Shown: one piece after another, positions 27,551 through 35,715 of the stretch
Layout of the letters: each line of letters starts with the position of its first letter
Position numbering within the stretch: the first letter of the stretch is position 1
NCBI GenBank assembly: GCA_910575695.1
Contig: CAJTGJ010000010.1
Coordinates: 1 to 64,000 of the forward strand
Origin: Oscillospiraceae bacterium
GTDB lineage: Bacteria > Bacillota > Clostridia > Oscillospirales > Oscillospiraceae
Length of the DNA: 64,000 nt
Direction of reading: 5' to 3'
Notes under the pieces: generated by a model
Database searches by the model: none
Told to the model about the DNA's origin: nothing
Seen by the model: the letters and a program-made list of their open reading frames with translations, nothing else
Position numbers and translations under genes: made by a program

Positions 27551-27882
27551 ACTGCCTCCTGTTCCAAAGTGAATGTCACTCCGCCAACCTGCTCCTCGGC
27601 CAAACCGTCAGCAGTGCACGGCCGGCAGGCATCAGCCATCTCGTCCACGACGCCCAGCAGAAGCAGATGGTTCACATCTGCGTCATATGCGGCGCACTCG
27701 TCACCGAAAAGGTAGTGCCGCAGCGTCAGCGTCACATCATCAACAGGGATGTTCTCTCGCAGAAAATCCCTTACCTCCGAATTCTTTTTTGCCTCCTCTA
27801 CCGAGGAGACGAATCCGGGCAGCAATACTTTCAACTCATCATCGTTTGCCTCCAGGCAGGCCCTTGTGTAACGTATGCTCAT
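27547..27882 (-). CDS. 111-aa orphan protein
   Basis: It starts at MSIRYTRACLEANDDELK (27882) with GGGAGG upstream. It is an acidic, mostly helical soluble protein coupled by ATGA to the 261-aa zinc-ribbon gene. No family is recognised. Confidence 0.67.
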   Translation of the reverse strand: MSIRYTRACLEANDDELKVLLPGFVSSVEEAKKNSEVRDFLRENIPVDDVTLTLRHYLFGDECAAYDADVNHLLLLGVVDEMADACRPCTADGLAEEQVGGVTFTLEQEAV

Positions 27883-27920
27883 ACAGTTTCCTCCCGGCCA
27901 TCAGGCCATTGTTATAATGT

Positions 27921-27990
27921 TTTCCCCCGACTGTTCAGACGGAGCATTCGGCTTCAGCACCGTCCGTCTGCAATTTCAGAGCGGGGGAAA
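27921..27990 (-). other. Long-range hairpin in a 109-base gap
   Basis: TTTCCCCCG at 27921-27929 pairs with CGGGGGAAA at 27982-27990, and a second smaller stem (GACGG...CCGTC) lies inside. It fills the gap between two genes. Confidence 0.55.
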
Positions 27991-27991
27991 T

Positions 27992-28369
27992 TTACCTATC
28001 TTCCGTGGTCAGACGGATGAAGTCCCCGGCATACTCCTCGATTCGCGTTGGATGAAGCCCATCATCGATGCAAGCCACCAGGATATCCCGCGGGCGGTTT
28101 GTCCAAAGCTTCAGGACTTCCCACGCCCATTTCACGGCGTACTCGTTCAGCCTGTCCTGCCGCTCCAAAATCGTAACCGCAGTGCAAACAGCCACAGGAA
28201 CACGGCCAAACTCTTTCAGTGCCGTATTGTATGCGGTTTGTACCTGGGTAGTGGAGAGTGTCTTTTTCGCTGCTTTGACGCGCTTCAGGAATGCAAATTT
28301 CGCATCCCGACTCCCATCCCCGTTTGCCTGCTTTTTGATATCATTGGCAAGTGTTCGGTCAAGTTTCAT
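27992..28369 (-). CDS. 125-aa basic helical protein
   Basis: It starts at MKLDRTLANDIKKQ (28369) after AAAGGAG. It is lysine/arginine-rich and wholly helical by appearance (FLKRVKAAKKTLSTTQV), so DNA or RNA binding is conceivable. No family is recognised. Confidence 0.67.
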   Translation of the reverse strand: MKLDRTLANDIKKQANGDGSRDAKFAFLKRVKAAKKTLSTTQVQTAYNTALKEFGRVPVAVCTAVTILERQDRLNEYAVKWAWEVLKLWTNRPRDILVACIDDGLHPTRIEEYAGDFIRLTTEDR

Positions 28370-28439
28370 GTTCTACTCCTTTTTCATAGTCTGGGAGAGC
28401 ATCTCAAAATATGATTTCTCTCCCGATACTCCAGCAGCC

Positions 28440-29291
28440 CTACTGCGCCATGCCCAAGGCTCGAAAAATTGCTTCCCGGTTTTGCTGGCACTCCTCTTGC
28501 GTGGCGCCGCCCTGGGTGATAGTAGCACGGTCTAAATTCCGGATTTCCCCGGCACTGACCCGGCCGAAAGCGCAGCCGTCCATCGTGACGCAGTTGAAAT
28601 TGATGTGGTCGAGCAAGCTGTCGATGATATTGCAGGATTTCATGCTGGCCCTGTTGAAATTCGAGTGCCGCAAAGTGCAGTCGTGGAAATGCGTGTGGGC
28701 CATTGAAGCTAAAGCGAAGCTCACACTGTATAAAACGGAGGAGTGAAATTCAGAATCCCAGATGGAAGAACAGGAAAAAGATGCATCCCTGATCCTGCAA
28801 ACAGCGAAGGTGCAATTCCGAAATTCAGAAAAGGAACAGTCCGTCCCGTCCGGCATACAGTAAATCGTCACATGGTCAAAATAAGAATTTCGGAAAAAGC
28901 AAGGGGCAAAACCTCTCTCAGCCGCACGGTCAAAGGATTTTTGGTTGATGACCTTCAGCGAAGACCGCCCCATACGGGACAAGGGATCACACTTAGTGTC
29001 CCGGCTCATTCCACAGCCTTTCGTCAGCAGCTCCTTCTGACGCAGAAAATCTTGAACATCCTGCCGAAGCACAGCAATTTCCTTGGCATGACCATCACCG
29101 CCCTTTTGCGCCAGTTCGGTCAGCAGTTCCTCTGTGGACCTTTCCGAGCGGCCCTGCAAAATATCATTGATACCCCTTATACTTCCGGCCCGGTCAACCT
29201 GCCGGAGAGCGGCAGGATCGAACAGTTCCAGACAGGATACAATGCTTTTGCTGATGTCTAGGCTGCTGCGAACAGCCTTGTAGCGATTCAT
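28440..29291 (-). CDS. Pentapeptide-repeat protein with helical N-terminus
   Basis: The 283-residue product starts at MNRYKAVRSSLDIS (29291), overlapping the previous stop by ATGA. Residues about 130-260 show the A(D/N)LXX-type five-residue periodicity (CSFSEFRNCTFAVCRIRD, HFHDCTLRHSNFNRASM) that builds a right-handed quadrilateral beta-helix. Some members mimic DNA and protect gyrase; most have no known role. The N-terminal 120 residues are helical and unrecognised. Confidence 0.8.
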   Translation of the reverse strand: MNRYKAVRSSLDISKSIVSCLELFDPAALRQVDRAGSIRGINDILQGRSERSTEELLTELAQKGGDGHAKEIAVLRQDVQDFLRQKELLTKGCGMSRDTKCDPLSRMGRSSLKVINQKSFDRAAERGFAPCFFRNSYFDHVTIYCMPDGTDCSFSEFRNCTFAVCRIRDASFSCSSIWDSEFHSSVLYSVSFALASMAHTHFHDCTLRHSNFNRASMKSCNIIDSLLDHINFNCVTMDGCAFGRVSAGEIRNLDRATITQGGATQEECQQNREAIFRALGMAQ

Positions 29292-29758
29292 GAAAGCACA
29301 TCCTCCTCCAGAAGAATTTCCGCGACAGTGATGGAAGCCGCACTGTCCAGATTCACCTTCTCTACCAGCTTTTTGATGACGCTGCCAGTGCCCTGGCTGC
29401 ATTCCACAGATACGATATAGCCGCGCTGTCCGCCGTTCACGTTCTGCACGATCACAGCGTAGCGGCTGGGACGGTATTCATTCTCAAAATCCTCCCGCGT
29501 CAGACCTTCCACTACATCCTTGCCACAGGCAGGGCAGGCGGTGAAGGAATGCCCACAGATCACCTCATCGTGAAGCACATCTGCGGTGAAGGATTCTCCG
29601 CAGGCGCCGCATTGAATGATTTTGCCGTTGTTACATGCTTCGTCTGTGCAGCTGGTGCAGATACGAAGCTCTTTTCCCACGACGCCACGATTGATAAGCC
29701 TCGTGTCCCAGACGTCAAACGCCGCATGGCAATACATACAATTATGCTCTTTTTCCAT
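29288..29758 (-). CDS. 156-aa zinc-ribbon protein
   Basis: It starts at MEKEHNCMYCHAAFDVWD (29758) after AAGGAG. Several Cys pairs (CMYC, CTSC, CGACG, CPACG) suggest two zinc ribbons in the first 100 residues, followed by an alpha/beta tail. It is coupled to the pentapeptide-repeat gene. Its function is unknown. Confidence 0.72.
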   Translation of the reverse strand: MEKEHNCMYCHAAFDVWDTRLINRGVVGKELRICTSCTDEACNNGKIIQCGACGESFTADVLHDEVICGHSFTACPACGKDVVEGLTREDFENEYRPSRYAVIVQNVNGGQRGYIVSVECSQGTGSVIKKLVEKVNLDSAASITVAEILLEEDVLS

Positions 29759-29833
29759 GATGAACTCCTTTTTAATCAAGATAGCCCCTGTTTTCGCCGA
29801 ACAAGCGTTAACAGGAGCCTCGCATAGTTAGAT

Positions 29834-30301
29834 TTACGGTTCCTCTCCGCAGGACTTCATTTGCCGTAGCCGCTCTTTCCACGCCTCGGCAGCCTTGGCC
29901 CTGCGATTCAACTCCGCGGCCCGCTGTTCTGGAGTCAGGGCGGACAGCCTCCATTCATCCTGATCTGCTGTGAGAGCCCCGCAAAACCGCTGTAAGATGC
30001 TCAAAGCCAATTCTGTACGGGTAGGCGTGTGATTTTCCAATGCTGCCTGCCCCTGCCGGAACAGGTCGATGTATCTGTCATACTGCTTCTCTGTGATGAC
30101 TTCCCATCCGTAGGCATCGAGAATATCCTGCTCACTCCGAAAGCCTAAAGCGGTTTCCAATTCTTTCTTGCGGGCATCTGCCTCACGATTGATTTTTCGC
30201 TGAAATTTCTCAATCAGGCGGTTTACCTCTTTAATGACTACGCCGCAGGCCTCTGCCTCCAGCAAATAGCCGGCGGCCTCCGGGTTTGTGTACCTGCTCA
30301 T
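29834..30301 (-). CDS. 155-aa helical orphan protein
   Basis: It starts at MSRYTNPEAAGYLLEAEA (30301) with AAGGAGG upstream. It is almost wholly helical with charged runs that look like a coiled coil (RLIEKFQRKINREADARKK). No family is recognised. Confidence 0.68.
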   Translation of the reverse strand: MSRYTNPEAAGYLLEAEACGVVIKEVNRLIEKFQRKINREADARKKELETALGFRSEQDILDAYGWEVITEKQYDRYIDLFRQGQAALENHTPTRTELALSILQRFCGALTADQDEWRLSALTPEQRAAELNRRAKAAEAWKERLRQMKSCGEEP

Positions 30302-30323
30302 ATTGCACCTGCCTCCTTAGCGC

Positions 30324-30360
30324 TCTTTGGGGGCTTCGGCAAAGCCGGCGCCCCCAAAGA
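30324..30360 (-). terminator. GC-rich hairpin between genes
   Basis: TCTTTGGGGGC pairs with GCCCCCAAAGA, with an inner GCTTCGGC/GCCGG stem. It lies just upstream of the 155-aa gene on the minus strand and could attenuate transcription into it. The T-run is weak. Confidence 0.5.
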
Positions 30361-30390
30361 ATATGTGACAGAATGTGGTACTCCGTATCC

Positions 30391-30837
30391 TCACTTCCGT
30401 TCCTCGCTCTTTACGATCTGCGTCACGGCCTTTTCAATGCCGTGCTTGAGCCGCGGATCACCCAAAACATCCTGGGCTGTGTAGCCGAGTACGGTGAGCG
30501 CATCTTCTGTGTCCCTTGTATAGCCGTATTCGTGGTCTTCCAGCTCACAGAGAAACATCTGATAGATGTAGCCGTCGCCAGTCTGATCTGCGGCAATCGC
30601 CGCTTCCCGTTCCTGCTGATGCCTGCGGCACATATCACGATAGGCCGGAATGTCTTTTTTCAGGATATACGCACCGCCAAACAAGCTGGAGACCTGCGCA
30701 AGATCTTCTTTCTTGTCGGCGTCAAGCCCCCACTTGCCCATCAGCTCCTTGAACTGCTGGTTGCCAAACGCATAGCCAAGGGGAAATGCGTGTACTTCCT
30801 GCTGGTGCCGTTTTTTCATGGCCTTGTATTCGTTCAT
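30391..30837 (-). CDS. 148-aa orphan protein of conjugative-element type
   Basis: It starts at MNEYKAMKKRHQQEVHAF (30837) after GAGGAGG, overlapping the previous stop by ATGA. Its features are AFGNQQFKELMGKWGL, a charged helix RRHQQEREAAI, and a C-terminal YTAQDVLGDPRLKHG. Proteins of this look are frequent in Firmicutes conjugative elements, by memory only. The function is unknown. Confidence 0.72.
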   Translation of the reverse strand: MNEYKAMKKRHQQEVHAFPLGYAFGNQQFKELMGKWGLDADKKEDLAQVSSLFGGAYILKKDIPAYRDMCRRHQQEREAAIAADQTGDGYIYQMFLCELEDHEYGYTRDTEDALTVLGYTAQDVLGDPRLKHGIEKAVTQIVKSEERK

Positions 30838-31517
30838 TTATTGACCTCCTCAATCCACTGCTCCGGCTGAATGCCGAGTTTTCTGCATACCATGTCGCTG
30901 TAGTGATAGTTGTAGTCGAAAGGGTGCCAAATCAGGCCCAGGACAAAGGCGCTGTCCGGGGTATCACTCCGCCAGCCGCCGATATTGTCTCCATAGTAGT
31001 CCTCCGGAGCGCTGCCTTTTGGGGGCAGGACAATACTGTCGCCAAAATTGAGAATGTATGTCCCATTGATGAATACACGAACCTCTCCCTGGGTTGCGCT
31101 CTGCCTGACACGTTCCGTTGTGATAGCAAGGCCACGGATTACATTTCTAACCCGCAGGGCTTCTTCCCAGGAGCGAAAATATCGGGTTCTAAACTGCGTT
31201 TCCTGCATATCTCCCTTCGCGTCATCGGGCCGCTGTACCGATCTGACTGCATTGCCGGAAGAGGCCCACAGGCCACCGCCGTGCTTACGTGAGCTGACAG
31301 TGACCGGATACCAAAACACTCCCTCGGGAGTAAGTTCCCAGCGTTTAGCATCATTTTCGGAGAGCGGCCGTTCATATTCGATGTAGCCCCAAGCTGTCCG
31401 GCTAATTTCCTTGCATTCGGTAGGACTGTCGTAGTTGACGATCTCCACAACGGCATTCCCCTCCGGCTTCGGAAAACTGCCCGGCGTGATGGGGCGCTGG
31501 GTACTATAATACTTCAT
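30834..31517 (-). CDS. 227-aa orphan protein
   Basis: It starts at MKYYSTQRPITPGSFPKP (31517) after CGAGGAGG. It is mostly beta and soluble (AVVEIVNYDSPTECKEIS, GVFWYPVTVSSRKHGGG), with no membrane segment. No family is recognised. It is coupled by ATGA to the 148-aa gene. Confidence 0.7.
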   Translation of the reverse strand: MKYYSTQRPITPGSFPKPEGNAVVEIVNYDSPTECKEISRTAWGYIEYERPLSENDAKRWELTPEGVFWYPVTVSSRKHGGGLWASSGNAVRSVQRPDDAKGDMQETQFRTRYFRSWEEALRVRNVIRGLAITTERVRQSATQGEVRVFINGTYILNFGDSIVLPPKGSAPEDYYGDNIGGWRSDTPDSAFVLGLIWHPFDYNYHYSDMVCRKLGIQPEQWIEEVNK

Positions 31518-31585
31518 ATGATTTCCTCCTCGCTGCCGGGCCTGGCCGTAATGGCGCAGAGCCAAGCTATGGCCCACATACCTGC

Positions 31586-32128
31586 TTACGGTACGTCTGG
31601 CCCCTCATATAGATTTTTAAGGGCGGCTTCCTTGTTAAAGCGCAGCAATACTTCTACCTTTTTGTCAATGATATGAAAAAAACAAGGCCGCAGGCCATCG
31701 TCAATTTCGATGACATCATCCGCATAGACGGTAATCCCAATGATCTTCGACAGAGATTGAGCCTTCAGCGCCTTTTGGAACGTAGCCGGCTCCATGTCGA
31801 TGGTTCCTTTGACCCTCGGAGCGTATTCAAAGCCGCTGGGGGACATGGGAGTGCCATTCCGCTTGAGCAGGTCACGGTAATATCGCACCGTAGCGTTCAT
31901 GTAGCTATAGACACGGTATTCCGCCGGCCTTTTTCGCCTGGGACACCAGGAAGGCGGATACACCTTTGGATCACTTGGCCGGAAACGCCGGGCTTTTTTA
32001 CAGCCTTTGCAATATCTGCTGCCAAAAATAAGATGAGTGCCATCGGACTCAGATGGAGCCGGCCCCATGTAGGTAAAATTGTCCGGGCAGTCCGCACAGC
32101 GAAACCGGTGGATTTTCCCATTTGACAA
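31586..32128 (-). CDS. 180-aa zinc-ribbon-like protein
   Basis: A TTG at 32128 (SNGKIHRFRCADCPDNF) about 10 bases after AGGAGG is the likely start. The Cys pairs CADC and CKGC, about 20 residues apart, suggest an N-terminal zinc ribbon. The rest is basic (RRKRPAEYRVYSYMNATVR), consistent with nucleic-acid binding. No family is recognised. It abuts the preceding gene. Confidence 0.7.
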   Translation of the reverse strand: MSNGKIHRFRCADCPDNFTYMGPAPSESDGTHLIFGSRYCKGCKKARRFRPSDPKVYPPSWCPRRKRPAEYRVYSYMNATVRYYRDLLKRNGTPMSPSGFEYAPRVKGTIDMEPATFQKALKAQSLSKIIGITVYADDVIEIDDGLRPCFFHIIDKKVEVLLRFNKEAALKNLYEGPDVP

Positions 32129-32509
32129 TCACATCAGGCCTCCTTCCATATCCGACGAAAGGATCTCCCCATAATATCTCTGCTGCGCCCGGTCGGTAGA
32201 AAAGGACGTGTACGGGATGCACACGCCTCTGTCAATCAGCAGCTTGCAAAACTCAAAATCGCTGGCCTCGGGATAGACACGCTTATTCGGAACATAGTCC
32301 TCATTGCTTGCAACAGGCCGCTCCACCGGTTCCTTGCCATAATCGTACATCACCGTATGGATCACTCCAGCTGCCAAATAGACATGCCAGGAGGTGCGCG
32401 ACGTAGTATAGCCCCACAGCAATGTCCGGTTATCCTGATTTTTCAAATCGTTTCCGCAAATAAGCGGCGCCTTCCGCTCACAAAGAGATTCATACTCCTG
32501 TTTTGTCAT
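32129..32509 (-). CDS. 126-aa orphan protein
   Basis: It starts at MTKQEYESLCERKAPL (32509) after CGGAGGG. It is alpha/beta and soluble with no recognised motif, adjacent to the TTG-initiated gene downstream. Confidence 0.68.
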   Translation of the reverse strand: MTKQEYESLCERKAPLICGNDLKNQDNRTLLWGYTTSRTSWHVYLAAGVIHTVMYDYGKEPVERPVASNEDYVPNKRVYPEASDFEFCKLLIDRGVCIPYTSFSTDRAQQRYYGEILSSDMEGGLM

Positions 32510-32522
32510 ATAGATCCCTCCG

Positions 32523-32939
32523 TCAGCTTCCCAATCTGGGAGCGGGGCTCATACCTGCCATGACCATCATCATGGCTGTGCGATAGCCTGCGGCAAACGC
32601 CTGTTCCCGCTGCCTATCGCCTCGTTTGTTCATCAGGGAAAACGTGTGGTCAATCTGTTCCCAGATGTCCGGCGGAACGGCGGCACGAAGTTCGGTTTCA
32701 TTTGCCAGTATTTCGGCGGAGTAGCGGGAAATCTCATCAGTGTCCGGTTCATCGCTGGGATCATAATTACCCTGATATAACTGTGATAGAAAGTCCGCAG
32801 GAACTTCACAGGCAAAGGGAAGTCCGGCGGCAAGGGCCGGCTTATTCAGCGATTTTGCAATCAGTTCCAGGGCCTTGGCGATTCTTGGGACTGTTTTGCC
32901 ATAGAATTCGTGGCCCATTTGTGTATCATGGAAATTCAT
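32523..32939 (-). CDS. 138-aa orphan protein
   Basis: It starts at MNFHDTQMGHEFYGKTVP (32939) with GAGGAGG 8 bases upstream. It is a helical soluble protein with a GDRQREQAFAAGYRTAMM C-terminus. Proteins starting in this way occur widely in element accessory regions, by memory. The function is unknown. Confidence 0.72.
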   Translation of the reverse strand: MNFHDTQMGHEFYGKTVPRIAKALELIAKSLNKPALAAGLPFACEVPADFLSQLYQGNYDPSDEPDTDEISRYSAEILANETELRAAVPPDIWEQIDHTFSLMNKRGDRQREQAFAAGYRTAMMMVMAGMSPAPRLGS

Positions 32940-32950
32940 TGACATCCTCC

Positions 32951-33166
32951 TCATATTTTCATCCGCACAGGCAAACACTGGTCGAGATAGATGCGACGCC
33001 CATAGGGCTGGACAAACTGCCGCCCGTTCCTGGTCTGGCGCACCTTATAGCTTTTTGCAGTCTGCTCCCGCTGCGCCCCGACATATAAGACCATCAGATG
33101 ATCAAGAATATCGGGGTCGCTCCAGAGTTCATAGCCCGTAATACCAAGAGAATAGGTGATGTGCAT
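32951..33166 (-). CDS. 71-aa orphan protein
   Basis: It starts at MHITYSLGITGYELWSD (33166) with a GGGGG about 12 bases upstream. It has a basic C-terminal half (KSYKVRQTRNGRQFVQP). It is small and coupled to the neighbouring genes. Its function is unknown. Confidence 0.65.
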   Translation of the reverse strand: MHITYSLGITGYELWSDPDILDHLMVLYVGAQREQTAKSYKVRQTRNGRQFVQPYGRRIYLDQCLPVRMKI

Positions 33167-33182
33167 GTTCGCCGTTTCCCCC

Positions 33183-33719
33183 TCACGAAGCAATTTCCTC
33201 AATGATAGGCTGTGTGCAGCGCATACCGCCATGAATATCCTTCAACATATTCTCCACGCAGACATCAAACGAGTATTTGCCGATGCCCGGGCCGGTCAAA
33301 GCATAGTGCATCATGGTTTCCCGGTAGACGAATCGAATACCGCAATTTGTAGACAGCACAATCACAGCATAGACAGCCAAACAGCTGCAAACCTCATGAG
33401 GTACGATGTCCACAGCGGCGTCAGCAAATGGCGTGTCATTTTCCAGCACTGCGGCCCTGACTTTTTCGGTATATTCGGCCTGGTGGTCGCGGAAGTAGCG
33501 GATGCTCTCCAGCCGCTCATGCAGCCCTTGGATATAGTTCCGGCGGTCAATCCCGATATACAGCGTTCGGTCGCTTCCAAACACCAAGGAGTAGTCGTTG
33601 TGTCCCCGGTACTTGCCGCGGCACGCCTTTTTCTCTACCCGGTATGTTGTCTCACCGAACAGGCGGGTCAACTCCGCCTCCAGCTTCTTTGCCTCCTGGG
33701 CAGCTTTCAAATGTCCCAT
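33183..33719 (-). CDS. 178-aa orphan protein
   Basis: It starts at MGHLKAAQEAKKLEAEL (33719) with AAAGGGG upstream. It is alpha/beta and soluble, with a basic patch VEKKACRGKYRGHNDYS and a Cys-containing middle. No family is recognised. Confidence 0.68.
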   Translation of the reverse strand: MGHLKAAQEAKKLEAELTRLFGETTYRVEKKACRGKYRGHNDYSLVFGSDRTLYIGIDRRNYIQGLHERLESIRYFRDHQAEYTEKVRAAVLENDTPFADAAVDIVPHEVCSCLAVYAVIVLSTNCGIRFVYRETMMHYALTGPGIGKYSFDVCVENMLKDIHGGMRCTQPIIEEIAS

Positions 33720-33734
33720 AATTAGCCCCTTTCG

Positions 33735-34001
33735 CTACTTGACAGACAGGCCCTGCAGATCGTGTTCCTCAATAGTCCACGAATAGTAGTCTGTTCCATC
33801 CTCAATGTAGGCGGATCGGTTTGTGCAGTTACAGCAGTGGTCATCGCTCTGTTCAGACATATCGAAAGAGATTTCCTGAAGTTTTTTCGCATAAGCGGTC
33901 TCCATCTCCTCTCTTGCCGGGCCTTCGCTGGAATAGGGAGATACCCGTATCTCATAGCAGCCGTCGGTATCCTCCTTATAAATCAAAATATAAACTTTCA
34001 T
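33735..34001 (-). CDS. 88-aa orphan protein
   Basis: It starts at MKVYILIYKEDTDGCYE (34001) after AAGGAGA. It is small, acidic and alpha/beta with a CCNC cluster. Its function is unknown. Confidence 0.66.
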   Translation of the reverse strand: MKVYILIYKEDTDGCYEIRVSPYSSEGPAREEMETAYAKKLQEISFDMSEQSDDHCCNCTNRSAYIEDGTDYYSWTIEEHDLQGLSVK

Positions 34002-34011
34002 AACCATCTCC

Positions 34012-34206
34012 TTACCCGGCTTTGCGCCGGGATGCTGCGGGTTTGTATAAGCCGCCCAGACCGATATCGGATACGCGCCATTCCTTCGGGCGCTCCTGAC
34101 CGGCGCGGATCTTCTCCAACAGGCAGCGGTTGCCGCATACACCGTAAATCATACGCCGAAGGTGGCCGTTTGTACTTTGTCGCGTCAGTCTCACCAGTGC
34201 GTACAC
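34012..34206 (-). CDS. 64-aa basic orphan protein
   Basis: A GTG at 34206 lies 9 bases after AGGAGG. It is arginine-rich (YALVRLTRQSTNGHLRR) with two Cys (CGNRC). Its small size and charge suggest DNA or RNA binding, but it is unrecognised. Confidence 0.62.
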   Translation of the reverse strand: MYALVRLTRQSTNGHLRRMIYGVCGNRCLLEKIRAGQERPKEWRVSDIGLGGLYKPAASRRKAG

Positions 34207-34211
34207 AGATT

Positions 34212-34883
34212 TCAGCCTCCTTTCGCTGCCTCCACCGCCAGTTTTTTCAGTTCCTCTGTATTTCGGATGAACTGCGGCATGAAAGGCTGGTCTAAATCGT
34301 AGTTGTAGTAGCGGTAGAACAGGAATTGAAACAGCATCCTCTCAAACCGCTTTGCTCCCATTTCCCGGACAGCTTTGCCCAGAACAGGAAGGGCGTCATA
34401 GTCCGTCTTCAGAAACTGCCGGGCGTCTTTGAAGAAATTCTGATGGAACCAATCTTTAACAGACACATGGGCCCCGGTAAAGTGATGGGGCCGGTCTGTG
34501 CAGAGGCAGTAAAGAAAATCCTTACCGCAGTCACCCGGCGCTACGCTGAATGGATATAGACGGCAGATCCGCGGCCGGGCTTCATAGACGTCACACCTGC
34601 CATCCTTCAGGAAAACACAGGCATGATCCTGACCGACTGTATTCAGCAGAAAAATGGGCAGGCAATCCATCAGCAAGTCGGCATGAGTATACTCTGTCAG
34701 CACATCCTCCAGTCCCTCAATGGGCTCGCCTCGCTTCCGCAGGAGTCTGCCCAGCTGGTAGATATCCATTGGCTCCAGCATAAGACTGTTTTCTACCTCG
34801 CGGCAGCAGGCCCCGCACAACTGGCAGCGGAATGGCACCGATTCCGTTTGGGTTACAGGCTGTATGGTACTCGCTTCATTCAT
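34212..34883 (-). CDS. YkgJ-family cysteine-cluster protein
   Basis: It is 223 residues long and starts at MNEASTIQPVTQTESVPF (34883). The signature CQLCGACCREVENS near 20-33, with a later C-x-x-x-E-x-R-P-x-x-C pattern (CDVYEARPRICRLYPFSV), marks the CxxCxxCC cluster of the UPF0153/YkgJ group, thought to bind Fe-S or zinc. The cellular role of the family is unclear. It lies downstream of a strong terminator-like hairpin, so it may have its own promoter or depend on read-through. Confidence 0.82.
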   Translation of the reverse strand: MNEASTIQPVTQTESVPFRCQLCGACCREVENSLMLEPMDIYQLGRLLRKRGEPIEGLEDVLTEYTHADLLMDCLPIFLLNTVGQDHACVFLKDGRCDVYEARPRICRLYPFSVAPGDCGKDFLYCLCTDRPHHFTGAHVSVKDWFHQNFFKDARQFLKTDYDALPVLGKAVREMGAKRFERMLFQFLFYRYYNYDLDQPFMPQFIRNTEELKKLAVEAAKGG

Positions 34884-34897
34884 AAAGCTCTCCTCTC

Positions 34898-34940
34898 AAA
34901 AAAAGGGTGCGCCGTGGATTTTCCACAGCGCACCCCTTTT
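34898..34940 (-). terminator. Terminator between 78-aa gene and YkgJ gene
   Basis: A strong AAAAGGGTGCGC/GCGCACCCCTTTT stem with an inner GTGGA/TCCAC pair and a T7 tail on the minus strand. It is a good Rho-independent terminator placed inside the operon. Confidence 0.75.
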
Positions 34941-34954
34941 GGGTTCAGGCTCAG

Positions 34955-35191
34955 TTACGCGGCCATGCACAGCACCTGCTGCTCAGCCGCCTGCGGAGCA
35001 GGGTCCGGCAACAGCAGCCGATAGATGGTGTTCATGGTCTCAAACCGCACCTCATCGTGTTCGGCCTCATGGATCTCCACCACACGGGACGTGCGGGTGA
35101 AGTGTCCGTTATGCAGAATGAGGGCGCATTGCCCTACCGCAAGAGGATACATCAGAATCCCGTTCAGCGTGGTGGTTCTCTTGCCTTTCAT
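34955..35191 (-). CDS. 78-aa orphan protein
   Basis: It starts at MKGKRTTTLNGILMYPLAVG (35191) 8 bases after GGAGG. It is short, with a hydrophobic first half and acidic second half (HEAEHDEVRFETMN). There is no signal peptide. It is a typical accessory-run protein of unknown function. Confidence 0.68.
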   Translation of the reverse strand: MKGKRTTTLNGILMYPLAVGQCALILHNGHFTRTSRVVEIHEAEHDEVRFETMNTIYRLLLPDPAPQAAEQQVLCMAA

Positions 35192-35207
35192 GTTCAAAAC
35201 CTCCGTT

Positions 35208-35693
35208 TCAATTCATGTGTAGCTGCAAATATACGCGATATAACTCCCGCAGAAGCTTTCGTACCCGCCGGGTATCCATTCCCAGCGAGCGGGCCGTCTC
35301 CGCAATAGAACAGCCTTGCGCCCGCAGAGACGCCATCTCATATTGCTCTGGACTGGAGATAGCGGCCAGATCGTGTAAAATCAGCCTGGCTTCCATCTCC
35401 TCCATAGGGTCTGGCGGCGCCGACCAAACAGTTTCCATGTAGCGGCGCTCTGTCTCCTGCCGTCTGGCTTCGGCCCGGTGGAAAGATGCAATGCTTTGTT
35501 CCATAGAGCGCCATGCGACAGTAGAGAACGCATATTGACGCAGTTCGGGCATTGTGTGATACCGCCAGACAGCGGAAAGGTAGCCGAGGGCGGCAATATC
35601 GTAATATTCGCCCACGGCACAGCCTTTCCAATGTAAAAAGCGGTATATCAGCTCATGGTTCTCAGCTGCAAAGCTGCGCTGGTCTTCCGTCAG
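35208..35693 (-). CDS. Sigma-70-like factor or regulator, start codon unclear
   Basis: The C-terminus (SLGMDTRRVRKLLRELYRVY) is a region-4-like helix-turn-helix and the middle (YDIAALGYLSAVWRYH, QYAFSTVAWRSM) resembles region 2. An ORF from GTG 35615 would lose part of the domain. The same frame continues upstream without a stop to about 35749 and encodes LTEDQRSFAAENHELIYRFL, which aligns with the first residues of the other sigma-like protein here (59386-59991). No ATG, GTG or TTG lies upstream of 35615 in that stretch, so CTG 35693 is a placeholder. Coupling with the 277-aa gene (stop 35716) is possible. Confidence 0.68.
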   Translation of the reverse strand: MTEDQRSFAAENHELIYRFLHWKGCAVGEYYDIAALGYLSAVWRYHTMPELRQYAFSTVAWRSMEQSIASFHRAEARRQETERRYMETVWSAPPDPMEEMEARLILHDLAAISSPEQYEMASLRAQGCSIAETARSLGMDTRRVRKLLRELYRVYLQLHMN

Positions 35694-35715
35694 TGCGACA
35701 GGCCTATCGGCCGAA